A program made the translations under genes and the position numbers. DNA of 64,000 nucleotides from Castor canadensis (Eukaryota > Chordata > Mammalia > Rodentia > Castoridae), in the NCBI RefSeq assembly GCF_047511655.1, contig NC_133401.1, positions 43,791,570 through 43,855,569 of the forward strand. The letters run 5' to 3'. Positions 11,336 to 24,129 of this stretch are shown here, one piece after another; positions within the stretch are counted from its first letter, which is position 1; the number at the start of each line of letters is the position of its first letter. The notes beneath the pieces were generated by a model. The model saw nothing but the letters and a program-made list of their open reading frames with translations, did not search any database and had not been told where the DNA came from.

Positions 11336-12588
11336 ACTGTCTTCAAATGTGGCCACCAGGACATGGGGTGAAGGGAATGCCCTGGTCCTACATTAATCTC
11401 TGCTTCTCCCAACCCCCAGATCAAGGATGAAGGGACCTCCATATCAGCAGCATGTTATTTTGGTATGTCAGCAGGGTCTCATATTTTGCACATTTATTGT
11501 CATCTATTTTCTGTAATCAAGGCACATGCAGTCTAGCTGGATTACACTTACAGGAGGCTTGGAGAAGTTTGGCTACATCTTCAAAGACGAAGCTAAAAAT
11601 ACTCTGTGAGGTGATCATAGAATTGGTGTCATTACAGCCTGGCTGGGGTTACTTCTGGAAGGTGTGGGGAATCAAGCCCAGGGAGGTTGTCCTGTTTTCT
11701 TTTGCACATCTCCCATGCTTCCTGAGATGGGGCCAGAAGGAAATCTTAGGCACTGGCTGAAGGGAAGTGGTGATGGGAGCTCTGGCTAGTCTCTTCCCCA
11801 ACCTCAAGCTTGACCTCTGGAACATTTTGGTGTCTGACGATCCTTGTAAGTGTTTCAGAATTGCATGGCTGTATGCATTTGGCCAGGGGCAAGAGTTCTT
11901 ATCTTGCTTCACAGTCTGAGGGCCCCAGCATCCCCCAACATAGTTCAGGTAATCTGTTAAGTTATTTTTTAGTCAAAACTTCTCTAAATTCAGTGTCACA
12001 TTGAGCCAAGTATTTTAAGCTCTCATAAAAAAGATTCCCTAGGGTTAGATTAACTTTGAAAATAGTCAAGATTGTCACAAGCTTCTTAATTCTCTCCCAA
12101 ATTCTTTGAAATTCTTTCCTCTAGCTAGGCTTATCCATTTCTTTCCTGCAGGGTTCTCCATTCTTCCTGTCTGCTTGGGAGAAGGGCTGAGTAACCGCCC
12201 CCACTACCCACCTTCGGGACCTTCCTTTACCAGGTCTTGGTTCTGGTTCAGGATGGGGGGATTTCAGGCCCATGGAGAGGCTCTGAGAGCAAAGGGATGG
12301 AGTGGGTGGAGGGAACTGCCCTTCAGGGAAGGGTCTCCGTGGAGTCCGGTTAAACTCACTTTGCATGTCAGCCAGCAATTTTCCCAGAGCACATAACTGA
12401 CTGACGCTGGGGAAAGCTAGAGAGGAAGGGTATCCTCAGACTGACCTGGGCCACAGCTGCAGGTGAGGTAAGTCAAGCTTGGGTCTCTTCCTGCTCGGGA
12501 TTGGGATCGACCCCTCTTTGTGACCTTTTCCAAAGCGGCGCAACCAATGACCAGAATGTTCTCAGCGCTGGATTTAATTCCGTGAGTT
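11336..12588. other. Intergenic, no gene seen
   Basis: I recognise no frame, RNA gene or repeat with confidence here. GC content and CpG density begin to rise near the right end, towards the SMIM32 CpG island. Confidence 0.5.
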
Positions 12589-12594
12589 TTTATT
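12589..12594 (-). promoter_or_regulatory. Candidate SMIM32 polyadenylation signal
   Basis: TTTATT on the plus strand reads AATAAA on the minus strand, about 650 bases downstream of the SMIM32 stop codon. It is the first such hexamer noticed there. The link to SMIM32 is inference without transcript data. Confidence 0.35.
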
Positions 12595-13242
12595 GTAGAA
12601 ATGTGGTCCCTGGAGATGTGAGATGCGGCTGCCCAACCGCAGCGTCCTGAGGGTGACACCGCGTGCCCTTTCTCTGGCCCCTTTCCGCCCCTGCCTTCAA
12701 AGGGAACTGGGTATTTGAACCGATGTGCGACCCACTGAAACCCACTGTCCTGTCATTTCCCCATAGGGAGGAGGCCCTCCGGGGCCATCATTCTATAAGT
12801 CCGGCTGAGTTGGATCTCGGATCTTATGGGGTCCTCAGTACCAAGGAGCAAAAGAGAAAGTAGCGCCGCAGGGCCAGGGCGTCCAGCCACCCCTTGGCTA
12901 GTTGCGCTCCCCGTGGTACTGGTCGCTTCTTCTGTGTACAAAGTAAGGAAGTCAGCCTGCGGCCGGCGATGCTCCTGATGGTTCCCCACAGAACCCGCCG
13001 TCCAGGACAAGAAAGGCTCGGCCGGGCGAGTACCTCCAGGTACTGGGATTAGGACCCTACACAGCTACCACCCCAATCTCCCTTTACTCTCGGGTTGCTC
13101 TTGGTCGGAAAGGGCCTTTGGGTCAGGGCGAAGTGTTCCCAGGGGTCAGCGACCCCAGCGTCAAGCCCGCCGGGTCCCGCTCTTGCGGAAGCTGTCGGTG
13201 CGGCCGGCACAGGGCGCCCCGCAACCCTGGCTCAGTTCACCG

Positions 13243-13707
<465 letters not shown>

Positions 13708-14155
13708 TCACTCGCCTCGGTGCCCAGCTGCCTTCGCCGCGGGGCGGCGGACCCCAACCCTCGGAGCTGCACCCCTCGGACTCTCCCTGCTACTCGCCGT
13801 TGTGACCGGGAGCGAGGTCCCGAGTCCCTCACTGGGCTCACGGTTTACAGCCGCCCTCCAGCTCCAGTGAGCTCCGGCTCCGGGGCACCCCTGGGTTGCA
13901 GCAGCTGCAAGAGGTCTGCTGAGTACAGCTGCAGTCCGGGACCCCAGCTCAGCGCTGGACGAAGAGGGCACCGAGGGCGGGTAGCTTGAGAGCCGTCAGC
14001 GTTCTCCTGCCACTGCCACCGCAGTGTCACCGAGCAGTCCTGAAGCTTGGGGTCCCTGTCAGGACGCCCGGTGGGGAGCAAGCCTGTCCTCACTCGCTCC
14101 CGCTGCTGCGCCCGGGTCTGAGCTGGAGACTGAGCTCTGAGCGCGCTTCGGTACT

Positions 14156-14217
14156 GGGCGGGAGGCGGGGGGTGCGGGATTGGCGGCGGCTGCCCGCGGG
14201 AGAGGCTGCGAACCAAT
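14156..14217 (-). promoter_or_regulatory. GC boxes and CCAAT boxes at the upstream edge of the CpG island
   Basis: GGGCGG at 14156-14161 and a second GC-box-like GGCGGGG at 14164-14170 lie beside ATTGG at 14179-14183 (CCAAT read towards SMIM32). A CCAAT at 14213-14217 faces the other way. This is a typical TATA-less CpG-island promoter arrangement about 600 bases upstream of the SMIM32 start. The transcription start itself cannot be seen. Confidence 0.45.
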
Positions 14218-14906
14218 GACAGTGAGAGAGGACGCTGCTGTGATTGCCCCTGGCCGGCCTCACATCACTCTGGGAGGGACAGAGGATCCAGAAGAGGGAG
14301 AGAGGGAGGGCAGGAAGGGGGAAGGGAAGCAGAGTGAGGGGGAGGGAGAGAGTGCGCCAGAGCTCACAGGGAGGGTCACAGAAAAAGAGAGGGACAAAAA
14401 TGCAGTTACAGACAGGAACAGAGCCACAGGCAAAACAGGCAGACCATTGAGGGTGGTAAATTGACTTAGAGACAAGGCTCACCAGATCAGCAGAGCCTGG
14501 GCACCTGCTTTCCCTCTCTTCCTAGATGTCCTCCCTCCAAGCGGAACTGGGTTTGCATGGAGCCCCACTGGCTGCTGGGTAGCTTAGGCCCCACACATTG
14601 GCAAAGGCAGAGGCCTCCTGGAAAAAACTGTTCACAGTGGGACTTGTGGATGCCCGTACTTCCCCCACCAGGAGCCCACTCACTTAGCAACCCTGGCCTA
14701 CTCTTGACCCACTCACCCTTGGCAGACCTGAAAAGGCTTGGTGGCCAGGGCCGAGGTGGGCAGTCAGTGGGACTAAGAAGCAGGGTCTCCTTTTCTAGGA
14801 GTGGAAACTCCTCACTTCCTTCCCTAAACCTTCCAATTATCTCTCCACCTCCAGCACCTTGGCCTCTCCTCAACAAACACCTTGAAGTCATTGCCTAGTG
14901 GGTCAG

Positions 14907-14920
14907 GCACCAGGGGGCAG
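14907..14920 (+). promoter_or_regulatory. Candidate CTCF site, plus orientation
   Basis: GCACCAGGGGGCAG differs from the CTCF core consensus CCASYAGRKGGCRS at the first base only. It lies about 0.7 kb beyond the SMIM32 CpG island. Occupancy is not visible from sequence. Confidence 0.55.
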
Positions 14921-16256
14921 CAGGGGAGAAGACACAGGACTGAAGGAAGCCCTAGCTTTCAGGATCTGTAAGGGTGGGGTCAGAAGCAGGTGCCTCCTTC
15001 AGCTTTGCACCCTAGATGCTTCACTCTTCACCCTAGTCCCAGCTCTGTTGCTTTGCCAATTATTGGAGACCCTCACACAAGATCAGCCAAGTTTAGCCAA
15101 GTCTACATCTGTGTCTCTCTGCCCCTTCCTTTTCCCCCTATGAAGAAGCTTGGGAAAAGGGGTGAACAAACTGGTAGAGAGGTGTTAGTTATTCCCCTCC
15201 CCCCACTGCACCTTGTTCCTGACCACGTGCACAGCAAGAACAACCAAGGTATGCCAGGCAGAAGCTCATCCCCACAATTCCCTGCTCAGCACAGCAGAAA
15301 CACCTGGGTGCTCTTTACCTGACTTTGAAACTGCAGTCACAAATCCTGACTCTATGTGTTTGACCGTGAACAAGAAGCAAACATGCTCCAAGAAGCCCTC
15401 TGCAACGTTTTCCACTGAGCCCCAGGATGGGACTGACTCAAAGGACTCAGCCCTGCCATCTGTTCAGTGGCCACCCCAGACAGAGCTTGCATTGGTTCTA
15501 GGGAGCTGTCCAATGTGATTCAAGTGCACAGGACCCTGGGCTCCCGTGCTTGGCCAACTGTTCACTTTTCAGATGGCAAAGCTGGATCTGAGAGGTGGCA
15601 GGCTTAACCTTGTCAGCACAGGACAGCGACCATGTACATAACATACAGTGGTAGCAGAGGCAATGGGCATGAGTCCCTTTTTCTGAAGACCTATTTTGCA
15701 GGACGTTTTCCTCAGCCAGAGGATCCTATGAACATGACAGAAACTGTGAGCAGGCCTCACTGGCACTGTTGGCCATGGTGAGAGTCTGCATGTGGTGGAT
15801 GGAGGGCTTTAAACAGGAGAAACCTCTGTTGTCAGTAACCTCCTTTGTCCTGGGAAGACTTGAATGCAGGGCTTGAGTGGGCTCAGTTTGGGGTTTGGCC
15901 TGGAGTTTTCTCCTGTACTCTGTGTAGGGCATAGCAAGGCTTCCTTCCTCTACTTTCACACAGCTCCACACATGACACAAGGTGAGTGGGCTTCCTGACA
16001 CCCCCTGGGCAGCTCAGTTGGGAGGGCCTAAGTGAATCTGTGGCAGGACCAGGTCCCAATCCTCTGGGCTGCAGAACAAGAGGTGATGCTTGGTGATTTC
16101 TGGTCCTGCTTTGGAAACAAGGTGTAATCTGCCAGGAAACAGTTGTGGAATAGGAGAGTCTGCAGAGGGTGGTGTGGTAGAGGGTTCCTGCAGCTCCAAT
16201 CATTGCTCTTGGTAGGTGACACCACTTATTCTTGCCTCACGCTTCAAGGTCTCACA

Positions 16257-16284
16257 CCATGTTCAGGCTAAGGCCTGAACATGG
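16257..16284. repeat. Perfect 12-bp inverted repeat with 4-base loop
   Basis: CCATGTTCAGGC at 16257-16268 and its exact reverse complement at 16273-16284 are separated by TAAG. I cannot link it to a known element. Confidence 0.9.
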
Positions 16285-16429
16285 GCTCCAGCCCCCATGC
16301 ACTTGACTTCTTCAATGAGCCACCTCCCATGGCAGACTAGCTCTGTAGCTGCTATCCTTAAGCTGAATATGCAGCATGGGCTTCAGGGTTCATCTCCCTG
16401 CTACCCACCCCCCCCCCCACACACAGACA

Positions 16430-16560
16430 CACTCAGCGACCTGTGAGGACACTGCCATTACCCCCATTTTCCCCAGGAGCAAGCTGGAACTCCAGAGAGG
16501 GATGTCATTTGCCAAGGTCACACATGGATGTGGTACAAGGGAGCTGTAAACTGCACAGCC
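16430..16560 (-). repeat. MIR SINE fragment
   Basis: TTACCCCCATTTTCCCCAGG followed by TTTGCCAAGGTCACACATGG matches the reverse complement of the MIR core. Confidence 0.65.
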
Positions 16561-17531
16561 TGTGCTATCCAACTCAGTCTTACCTGTCTTTTTCAACAAG
16601 AAACATGGTCAAGCTGCCTTTCCTTTTGACAAAGTCAGAAGAGGTAGACTGCCCTTTTTTGGGGGGGGTCTCTTGGTCCCTAAATGAGGAGGGTACAATT
16701 TCTTTTCTGAAAGATGTTCAGAGTGATGAGAGGGCAGTCACGTTCCCTGCACATCCCCAGGCAGGAAATTAAACAAAGCTGGTACTGAGTAAATGCAGAG
16801 ATGAAGTTTACATAGCTTTTTATACAAGCCAGAGCGACCTTCCATTAAGGAAGCTTTGTGTACTCATGCATTTAAGTCTTTGGAAAGATTATAAAAGGGG
16901 CCCAGAGGTCCACTTTGACAGGCAGAGGTCATGGGGCTGGGACCTCAGAGAGACCTCTTTCCCATTACGTAGTTGTTGAGTGACACACGTGCCATCCCTG
17001 CCAGCCTGTCTGTATAAGAGCCCGAGGGAGGCAAGGCACCGGTGCCTTCTCTGCCATAACAAAGCAGCTTGTTGAGTGGAAACTTGGGAGACAAGGAGCA
17101 TTGGAGCCAGGATTTTGTAAACTATGCCACATCAGCCTGTGGTACTCAGGGAAGCCATTTCTGTTTCTTCCACATATTAGGGGAATTATTAGTGTCCCAC
17201 AGAGGCTGTGGTGAAGGTCAAGGGTGAAGAGCTGCTTACTGAAATTGGACTGGTTGCTGCTGTAGTGGGTTTTCCCTGTGTGTGGAGTGGGGTGTGAGTT
17301 TAGACTGCTGTAGAATGGAATGCCCCCTTCTTATGACTGCTGACCCTGCCCTTGCTGGAAGAATTAGCTTGCTTGCTTTTCTTTCTTTCTTTTTCTTTCT
17401 TTTTCACTCTCTTTCCTTTCTTCCTTCCTTCCTTCTTTCCTTCCCTTCCTTCCTTTCCCCTCTTTTTCTCTTTCTTTCTTCCTCCCTCCCTTCCTTCCTT
17501 CTCCCACTCCTCCCTCTCTCTCCCTCCCTCC

Positions 17532-17581
<50 letters not shown>

Positions 17582-20450
17582 TTCCATCACCCCTGGCAAT
17601 TTTATTTATTTTACAGATGACTTTGGCAACAGATTGGTGACTTTAGGATGGCCATTTTTAAGCACTAAAAGGCAAGTAGCCCAAGTCTAGGCTCCAAAAT
17701 TAAGCAATTTTCCAAATGAGGGTAGACAATAGGAGGCTTAGAGAGTACTCACGCCAGATATTCAAAGTGACTACAGTTTGGATTAAGAAGTGGGGCAACA
17801 GGAGGGTGATGGGGTGTGAGGGAGAGATGATTGTTCGGGTTGTTCACCAAAGGATGTAGTCTTCTATGCCAGAAACAGTGCCTCCAGCTCTGTCCTCTTG
17901 TCCAGTCAGTCTGTAGATCTTTGGTTGGATCAGATGGTGGGATGAAGAGAGTTGGTTTTTGGATGACTGGCTTTGGCTGGGGGTGCGAAGAAAGGATGCA
18001 AACCTGGACCTGCAGGCATGGGTGTTGGCTATAACTCTGGGGATGGTTTACTCTGGAGATGCTATTTTTTTTGGACAAAATCTCACCACCCACTGGTTAG
18101 TGCCTCAACATCATTCTCTTTGGTTCCAATGATACGTGACCTTGCCTGCCTCTCTGGGTGCCACCGGCTGCGTGGTGTGATGCCAGTGACACAGCAACAC
18201 AAGGCTTCCACGCTTCTGGGACTGATAGCAGGGTTTTCATGGTGGCAAAACTGCCCTCCTGCTGTTTGGGCTCAACCAGAGAGGTGTTGTGATGGAGTCA
18301 TGCATGCTAAGGGGACAGGCCATCACCCTGGTCAAGAACTGGATAGCAGGCTAAGTCTGAAGTAGAGCTGGCACGTGACAAAAGGAGCAGGGGGCTGGAA
18401 CAGACTATGGTTTAGGATCAATAGCTAGGCTCAAGGTTATCTGGCCTTCGGGCTGGGGTCTTTAAGGCAATGCCTTTAGACTTCCCGGCATGTCTGTGTA
18501 TACCTGGCCTGTGAGGTTCCACTAGTGGGAGACTGGGAGTCAAAAAGAGTGCCAGAGACCCTGAAACAGAGACAAGCAGCAAGACAGGAAGGAGGTGTGT
18601 TCAGTTAATGAGGAGGGCCCTCCCCTGTGGCACTGATGGAAAACTTTGGGGGAAGATCTAGAATGTGGTAGCCTTGGTGGTAAGACCATGGCCAAAGAGC
18701 TCATTCAGGAAGTTTTTCATTATTTTTTCTAGGTTATATTTCCTTAAATTTGGTATGTAGCCCTCAAGTGGTAATGAATTCTAGGGTATGGCATCTGGGT
18801 ACAGTATTAAACATCATTGACAGGCATAGTGACAAAGATTTTGCCTTTATCTATTTGGTTTTTCTAATTATGGCAAGGAGAAAATTCCAGTCTGGCATTA
18901 TGCCAGCCTAGGTCTTCCAGGAAGCACATGCAGACCTGCATTGGGGGAGATACCTGTGATGAGTGGAAGGTGCCAAAACAAGAGGCAGTGGGGAGAACAT
19001 GAAATCACAGTGCTGATGTGATCCTGGGAGAGGAGAGTGGAGGGGAGGACTCAGTAGGAAGTCCCCTGTCAAGCAGGATGTAAAAGTGGTGGCAGTGCTG
19101 GGCTAAGGTTCAGCAGAGGCTCCTCTTTGCTCTGGTGAGGCTGGGACTGCTGACCCTTTGCAGAAGGCTGTTGAGTCCTAAGAGAAGAAGCCAGTTCCAG
19201 GGGCTGAAGTCCCAGCAAAACAAGTCTTTCCTCAGAAGCCACTTGTCCCAGCAAACCTTTCCTTCCTGGCCTCTCTTCCGTGGTCTGTCTTTGGTGGTCG
19301 AGATCCAGGTTAGTCCCAGCTGTCTCCTGCTGGTTCCAACTGTGTGCCTTGGATTTTGACTCTTCCTAGGGTGAGTGATGATGACCTGTCCTTGGGTTTC
19401 CACCTCTGATTTGGGGCTGAGATCAGAGTCCAAGAGGTTGGCTAGCTCCCCCTTGTGGCCAGTGCCTCATTTCTGTGGTACATGTGTCCTTGCTGAGTCT
19501 TCTTTCTCTTCTTGCCATCAGTATTTCATCAGTACAGTTATTGCCCAGGCCAGATCTCCATCGTTGAACACCAAGACCAGAGCAGTCTCGTTCCCTTTGC
19601 TCTTCCTGTGGCCCATCTTCAGGGGTAGAATCTAGAGTTTGTATCTCTTAGGGGCCTTAGGGCTCTGAGACTAAGACCCCAGGATTAAGTTTTAAAACAA
19701 ATATTTATTTAGAAAGAAGTGAAATCAAAATATATGTTAAAAAGACCTGACAAAGACCCAAAATGTGAAACAAAATAATACCAAACTACCAAGATTGGCT
19801 TCTGGCTCAGCCCTTTAGGGAGGCCAGGGAATGAATGACCCAGGTGACTTGTAACCCATCCATGACTGGGGAAGCATCAGAAGGAAGTTCTATGGTGGGG
19901 CTCCATTTTCTCTTGTCTGCTTCTAGTGCGGCACTGTGGGCCTGCCCATGGGGCGCTGGGGCCAGGCTGGAGCAACAGGAAGTACAGGCTGAAGGTCTTA
20001 GCTGCAGATTGTGCTCCTGAGCTGGGAGTCTGGGTGGGCAGTTAGAGAAGCCTGACTTCCCTCTCCTGGGGCTAAGTCCTGGCCCTGCAAAGACAGGTAC
20101 CACCTCCTTCTTACCCCATCTGGAAAACCAGGTTAAGCCTCCAAACCTGACTTCTAGAGGAAGCTCTGCCCCTGGTAGCTGTCCTGGCCTCCTGCAGAGC
20201 CTGTCTTCACAGGCATCAGATCAAGGTCACTTCCTGGGTTAATGGGAGGCTGGCCTCAGGGAAGCATCTGCTCTTCGTGACAGCCCCCTCCCCCATATAC
20301 TGAAACCACAGGACAGGATTTCTAGCCCTGACTAGAAAGGGGAAGAAAATCTAAGCTTGCAAAACTTGCATAATTTCTTAAGAGAAATTGTGTTTTCTTT
20401 TTCTCCCAAAGGTTAAAAAACTCAACAACTTGGTTTCCCTTCCATAATCA
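16561..20450. other. Intergenic, pyrimidine tract and no gene
   Basis: Apart from the simple repeat at 17380-17577 and a weak CTCF-like motif on the minus strand at 19442-19461, I see nothing recognisable. The frames through the simple repeat are Ser/Leu/Phe- or Lys/Glu/Arg-rich artefacts. Confidence 0.5.
17380..17577. repeat. Pyrimidine microsatellite (CTTT)n/(CCTT)n/(CT)n
   Basis: Nearly uninterrupted C/T on the plus strand runs from CTTT-rich through CCTT-rich to a long pure (CT)n at about 17535-17577. Confidence 0.95.
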
Positions 20451-20722
20451 CAGTTGACCCTCTATATCTGCAACCAGTTATGGGTGGAAAACATCCAAAA
20501 AAATGTGTATTGAACAGACTCTTTTCTTGTTATTCCACAAACAATACAGAATAACACTATTCCTATAGCACTTACACTGAATTAGGTATAGAAGTTATCT
20601 AGAGATGACTTAGTATAAGATCATGCAAGTATGACACCATTTAGGGACTTGAGCATCAAGGGTTTTTGGTATCCGACGGGTCCTGGAACCAGTCCACCAG
20701 GATAACAAATAAGGGACGACTG
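20451..20722. mobile_element. Tigger-type MITE (MER2-like)
   Basis: The 5' end CAGTTGACCCTC is inverted at the 3' end (AAGGGACGACTG). The interior has the recognisable stretches ACAATACAGAATAACA, TATCTAGAGATGA and AGGGACTTGAGCATC in the order of MER2, a short TcMar-Tigger element. The expected TA target duplication is no longer readable. It has no coding capacity. Confidence 0.8.
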
Positions 20723-23700
20723 TTCAAGAGATCCCAATTCTCTTATGTTTGGATAAATTTCTTCTTTAGCCAATCATCCCCTACTGCAAACCTTCCCTGT
20801 GGCCATGGGCCTGGGGGTGGCTCTCACTTCTTTTCTCCTTCTTCTTGCCCCTGCCACTGCACAGCACTGTCCTCTACCAAGGGATGTTGCAGGTCCTGGT
20901 GGGTTGTACTGGGGCCTGGCAGAAGGTACTGTGGATATGGACAGAGGCGGAGAAAGGCCCCCTGACCAGAGAAGCCATGCAGTAAGTATCAAAACTGGCT
21001 CCTCTGTTAGCCCTTGACAGGGAGGGAGGCAGAGGGACATACAGGCCCATGGCCTGACTTGTGAAGAAATCTGGAAAAATTTTAAGTGAGAGAACTGGAG
21101 CTGTCCTTTAAGTGGCATTTTAAAGCCCAAATTGGAAACTCTATTAGCATTGCCATTTTGTGCAGAGGTGATCTGGCACTCCTCCCCTGGGCCTCCCAGC
21201 TGGGACATTCTGTTATCTTTATCCCGGAAGTCCTTCTTTGGGGACACACTTGTGGTGTGCTGCACCCTACCTCTGCGGAGGAAGAGGCTTCTCCTGCCCC
21301 AAGGAGGCTCCCAGCAGCCTCATGTCTGGGGAATGGGAAGAGTGGGCTGGTTGACGCCAGTCATCTGGTCCCTTCTTGGAAAAAGTCTTAAACCATCACT
21401 CCCCCAGAGAGTGGGTGGAACCAAAGAAGACACTCAGGGGTGTTAAGGGCATTTCAAGATATGGCAAGCCACCATCCAGCCTGGGGCTCTAGTTCCTGAA
21501 TTCGCCCACCCAAGCGAAGAAAAGCAATGTCCTGCAGCTCTGCAGGGCTAGGGGTGGGTGGCACTCTCCAGGGACTGGTCTCAGTTTCTCCTCATTGGAC
21601 ATCGCCCACCGCAACCCCTTCACAATCCCCTGTTCTAGTTTTAAAATTCAAGTTTTGGTCCCCAGATAGGATTCAAACCCAGCATCTACAAATGGGCTGT
21701 ACATCTGAATGTCTGTGCATGTGTGGGTGCTTATGATGCCATCAAGTATTAACTGGGTTGTCCCCTACATTTCCTGACACACGATCCTTCCTTGTAGCAG
21801 GATGGCAGGCAGACTGTTCATTAATTGCCTCAAGGAAGGACAACCTTGCATTGCTCAGCTAACAAAGAAGGCAAAATACTGGCTTTTTCATTTCAAGTTT
21901 ATGCATTTCAAAAGCCTAGGCTGGGGTGGTGGAGTGGCTCAAGTTGTAGAGTGCTTGCCAAGCAAGTGTAAGGCCAGTATTACCAAAAAATGCCTAGGCT
22001 GAGGTTTGGAACAGGACATGATGAGCAAGAACTGGGCTGTGGCTAGCACATATGGCCTCTTTGGGTGAATTATAAAAGGTGGCCTTCCTCTTGGCCTCCT
22101 GTTGCACCCTACCTTTCGGCAGTGCACACATTGCTGAATCTTACATGGCAGCCTTGAGTAAGACCAAGTTTTCCAATCCTGATGTTAGAAACTATCGCTC
22201 AGATCCTGAGTAGGGTAAGTTGTTGGGAGAGATAAAAAGACCTTAGATGCTGGTGGGCCTCTGAGAGGGGGCTATGGAAGGATAACAGAAACTTTCACAT
22301 TGTGGGTAACCAGGAAGTAGAGGGAGATAATAAATGCCCTAAAGAGTCAGAAGCTCTGAGTGTTGCTGGTTCCCCAGCCCCATGCAGTGTGAGATGGTGG
22401 GATAATTCCTGCAGACTCACCTGCAATGTGGATGCAAATGCTGACAGGCCTTAGCTGCCTTGGGCTGCAAAGTGGCTTCAGTTCCAAGGGCCTGGAGTCA
22501 GTGCCTGGAGAAGGGTGGAAAAGAGGCTGACAGGCCTTCTGAGATGGGGGGTGCAGACCCACTCAGCAGTGACCTGTGGGAATGACTTGTTAAAAGCAGA
22601 GGAGATGACAGGGGCTTGGTTGGTGCCAGTGCAGACAGGGTGGGCTGTAGGTGGGTTGCCACCTGACTTAGCACCTGATATTAATATAGTGCCAGGAAAG
22701 CAGGTGCAGGCTGAGATTCAAATCTCCTCAGAGGGATGGGGCAGGGAGAGGGGCTCCTAACAGAGGTCAGCTAATGAAAAAACAAATCTTACCTTTCTTA
22801 CCCACTTGAGTTTGTGAATTAAAATTTACATAAATATGCAAAGACAACCACAAGCAAATACCTCCTAATAATTATCTCTGGGTGACTGGATTAAGTGTGA
22901 TTTTCTTTTCTTTTTCTTTGAGTGCTGAGGTTTTTGGAAATTTCTTCGGTGACCACGGTTTACTTTTGTAATGAGAATATTTTAAGAAAACAGTGTAAAA
23001 TAAAACAGCAAAAGCAATTTGCTTTTTCACTTCTCTCTCCTCTCTTGGGTCTCTGTTCCATAAGTGCCTCATCTGTGACATATCATCCAGCCCCTCCCAC
23101 TGTACAGAGGCTAGGTATGCGCTAGCAGGGGACTGCAGGGGAGGAAAACTAGAGGTCAGTCAGGAGTCCTGGAGGCCTGTGCCCCAATTCATGATCACAG
23201 GACAACATTCCATCCCCTGAGTGCCAGAGTAGAAGAGAAACTGTCATTTTTGACGTAGGGAGAAAGTCTCTGCTCCAGCCAGGCAGGAGGTGAGTGGGCC
23301 AGGCTCTCCCCAGCCAGAGGGTCATGGGGTGGAATTTTTCACATCCATGCTTCTGAAATAGTGCCCCCAGTCTCTGGCCCTGTGGAGCCCTTGGTCAGAG
23401 CCTCATTCTGTATCTGGCAGATGAAAAGGCTCACCCTCAGGCCCTGCTAGGACAATTTGGAAAGAAAGGCAAAAGATGACAAGGCCACAGGGCCCCTTTA
23501 AAGAATCTCCACCTAGGAGGGGACAAGGATGAAAATAGAACCAAGGAGGCAGGAGAGGGAGGGTGAGTGAGCTGGCGGGAGAAACAGGCTGGTTATTAAA
23601 GAGCGAATTACCTAGGTGTAATTATGAATGCACTTTCTGCACATTTCCTCCTGGTGCACATCGGAAGTGCTCTGTTTTGGTTGCAGAGTCAGGAAGAGTG

Positions 23701-23764
23701 AGAGAAATCAAAGGTAAGTCTCCAGGATGAGGAGCTAGCCCTTCCTTCCCTACTTCTCTTCCTC
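20723..23764. other. Intergenic, no gene seen
   Basis: The only repeat recognised is the SINE at 21911-22001. The segment at about 23570-23700 is unusually rich in homeodomain-like ATTA motifs and could be regulatory. No open frame resembles a known protein. Confidence 0.5.
21911..22001 (+). repeat. Short tRNA-derived SINE with near-perfect target duplication
   Basis: The body GGAGTGGCTCAAGTTGTAGAG, with TTGCCAAGCAAGTG and a shortened box B region, is flanked by AAAGCCTAGGCTG (21911-21923) and AAATGCCTAGGCTG (21988-22001). Confidence 0.82.
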
Positions 23765-24052
23765 ATTAGTTGTGATGGGAAGAGGAGTACAGCCCCGGCG
23801 TTACCCCTTTCTTACTCTCCTTTCTCCTCCTCTCCCCTGTGCTCCCCTCCCCTTCCCTCCTGTCCTCTCCTTTCTTCTCTTCTCTCTTCTCCTCTTCCCA
23901 CCCTCTCCTCCCTCTCCTTTTCTCTCTCTCCTCCCCTCTCCTCCTTTCCTCCCTTCTCATCCTTTCCCCCTTTTCCTTTTCTCTCTCCCTCTCCTTCACT
24001 CTCTTTCTTTCTCCCTCTCCTTTGATCTTTCTCTCTCTCTCTCTGTTTCTGT

Positions 24053-24128
<76 letters not shown>
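23765..24128. repeat. Long pyrimidine tract ending in (CT)n(CA)n
   Basis: From about 23810 the plus strand is almost purely C/T for some 250 bases, then (CT)n to 24094 and (CA)n from 24095 to 24128. Frames of up to 191 codons through it are compositional artefacts. Confidence 0.95.

Positions 24129-24129
<1 letters not shown>

Larger units (their letters stand above)
14231..16429. other. Intergenic DNA upstream of SMIM32
   Basis: The left end (14280-14400) is a GA-rich purine tract next to the CpG island. A CTCF-like motif is at 14907-14920 and a perfect 12-bp inverted repeat at 16257-16284. I see no convincing gene; the open frames here are short and unrelated to any family I know. Confidence 0.5.

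Noticed and set aside
17282-17690. Overlapping frames on both strands of about 100-112 codons
   Set aside because: These are low-complexity translations of the pyrimidine microsatellite.
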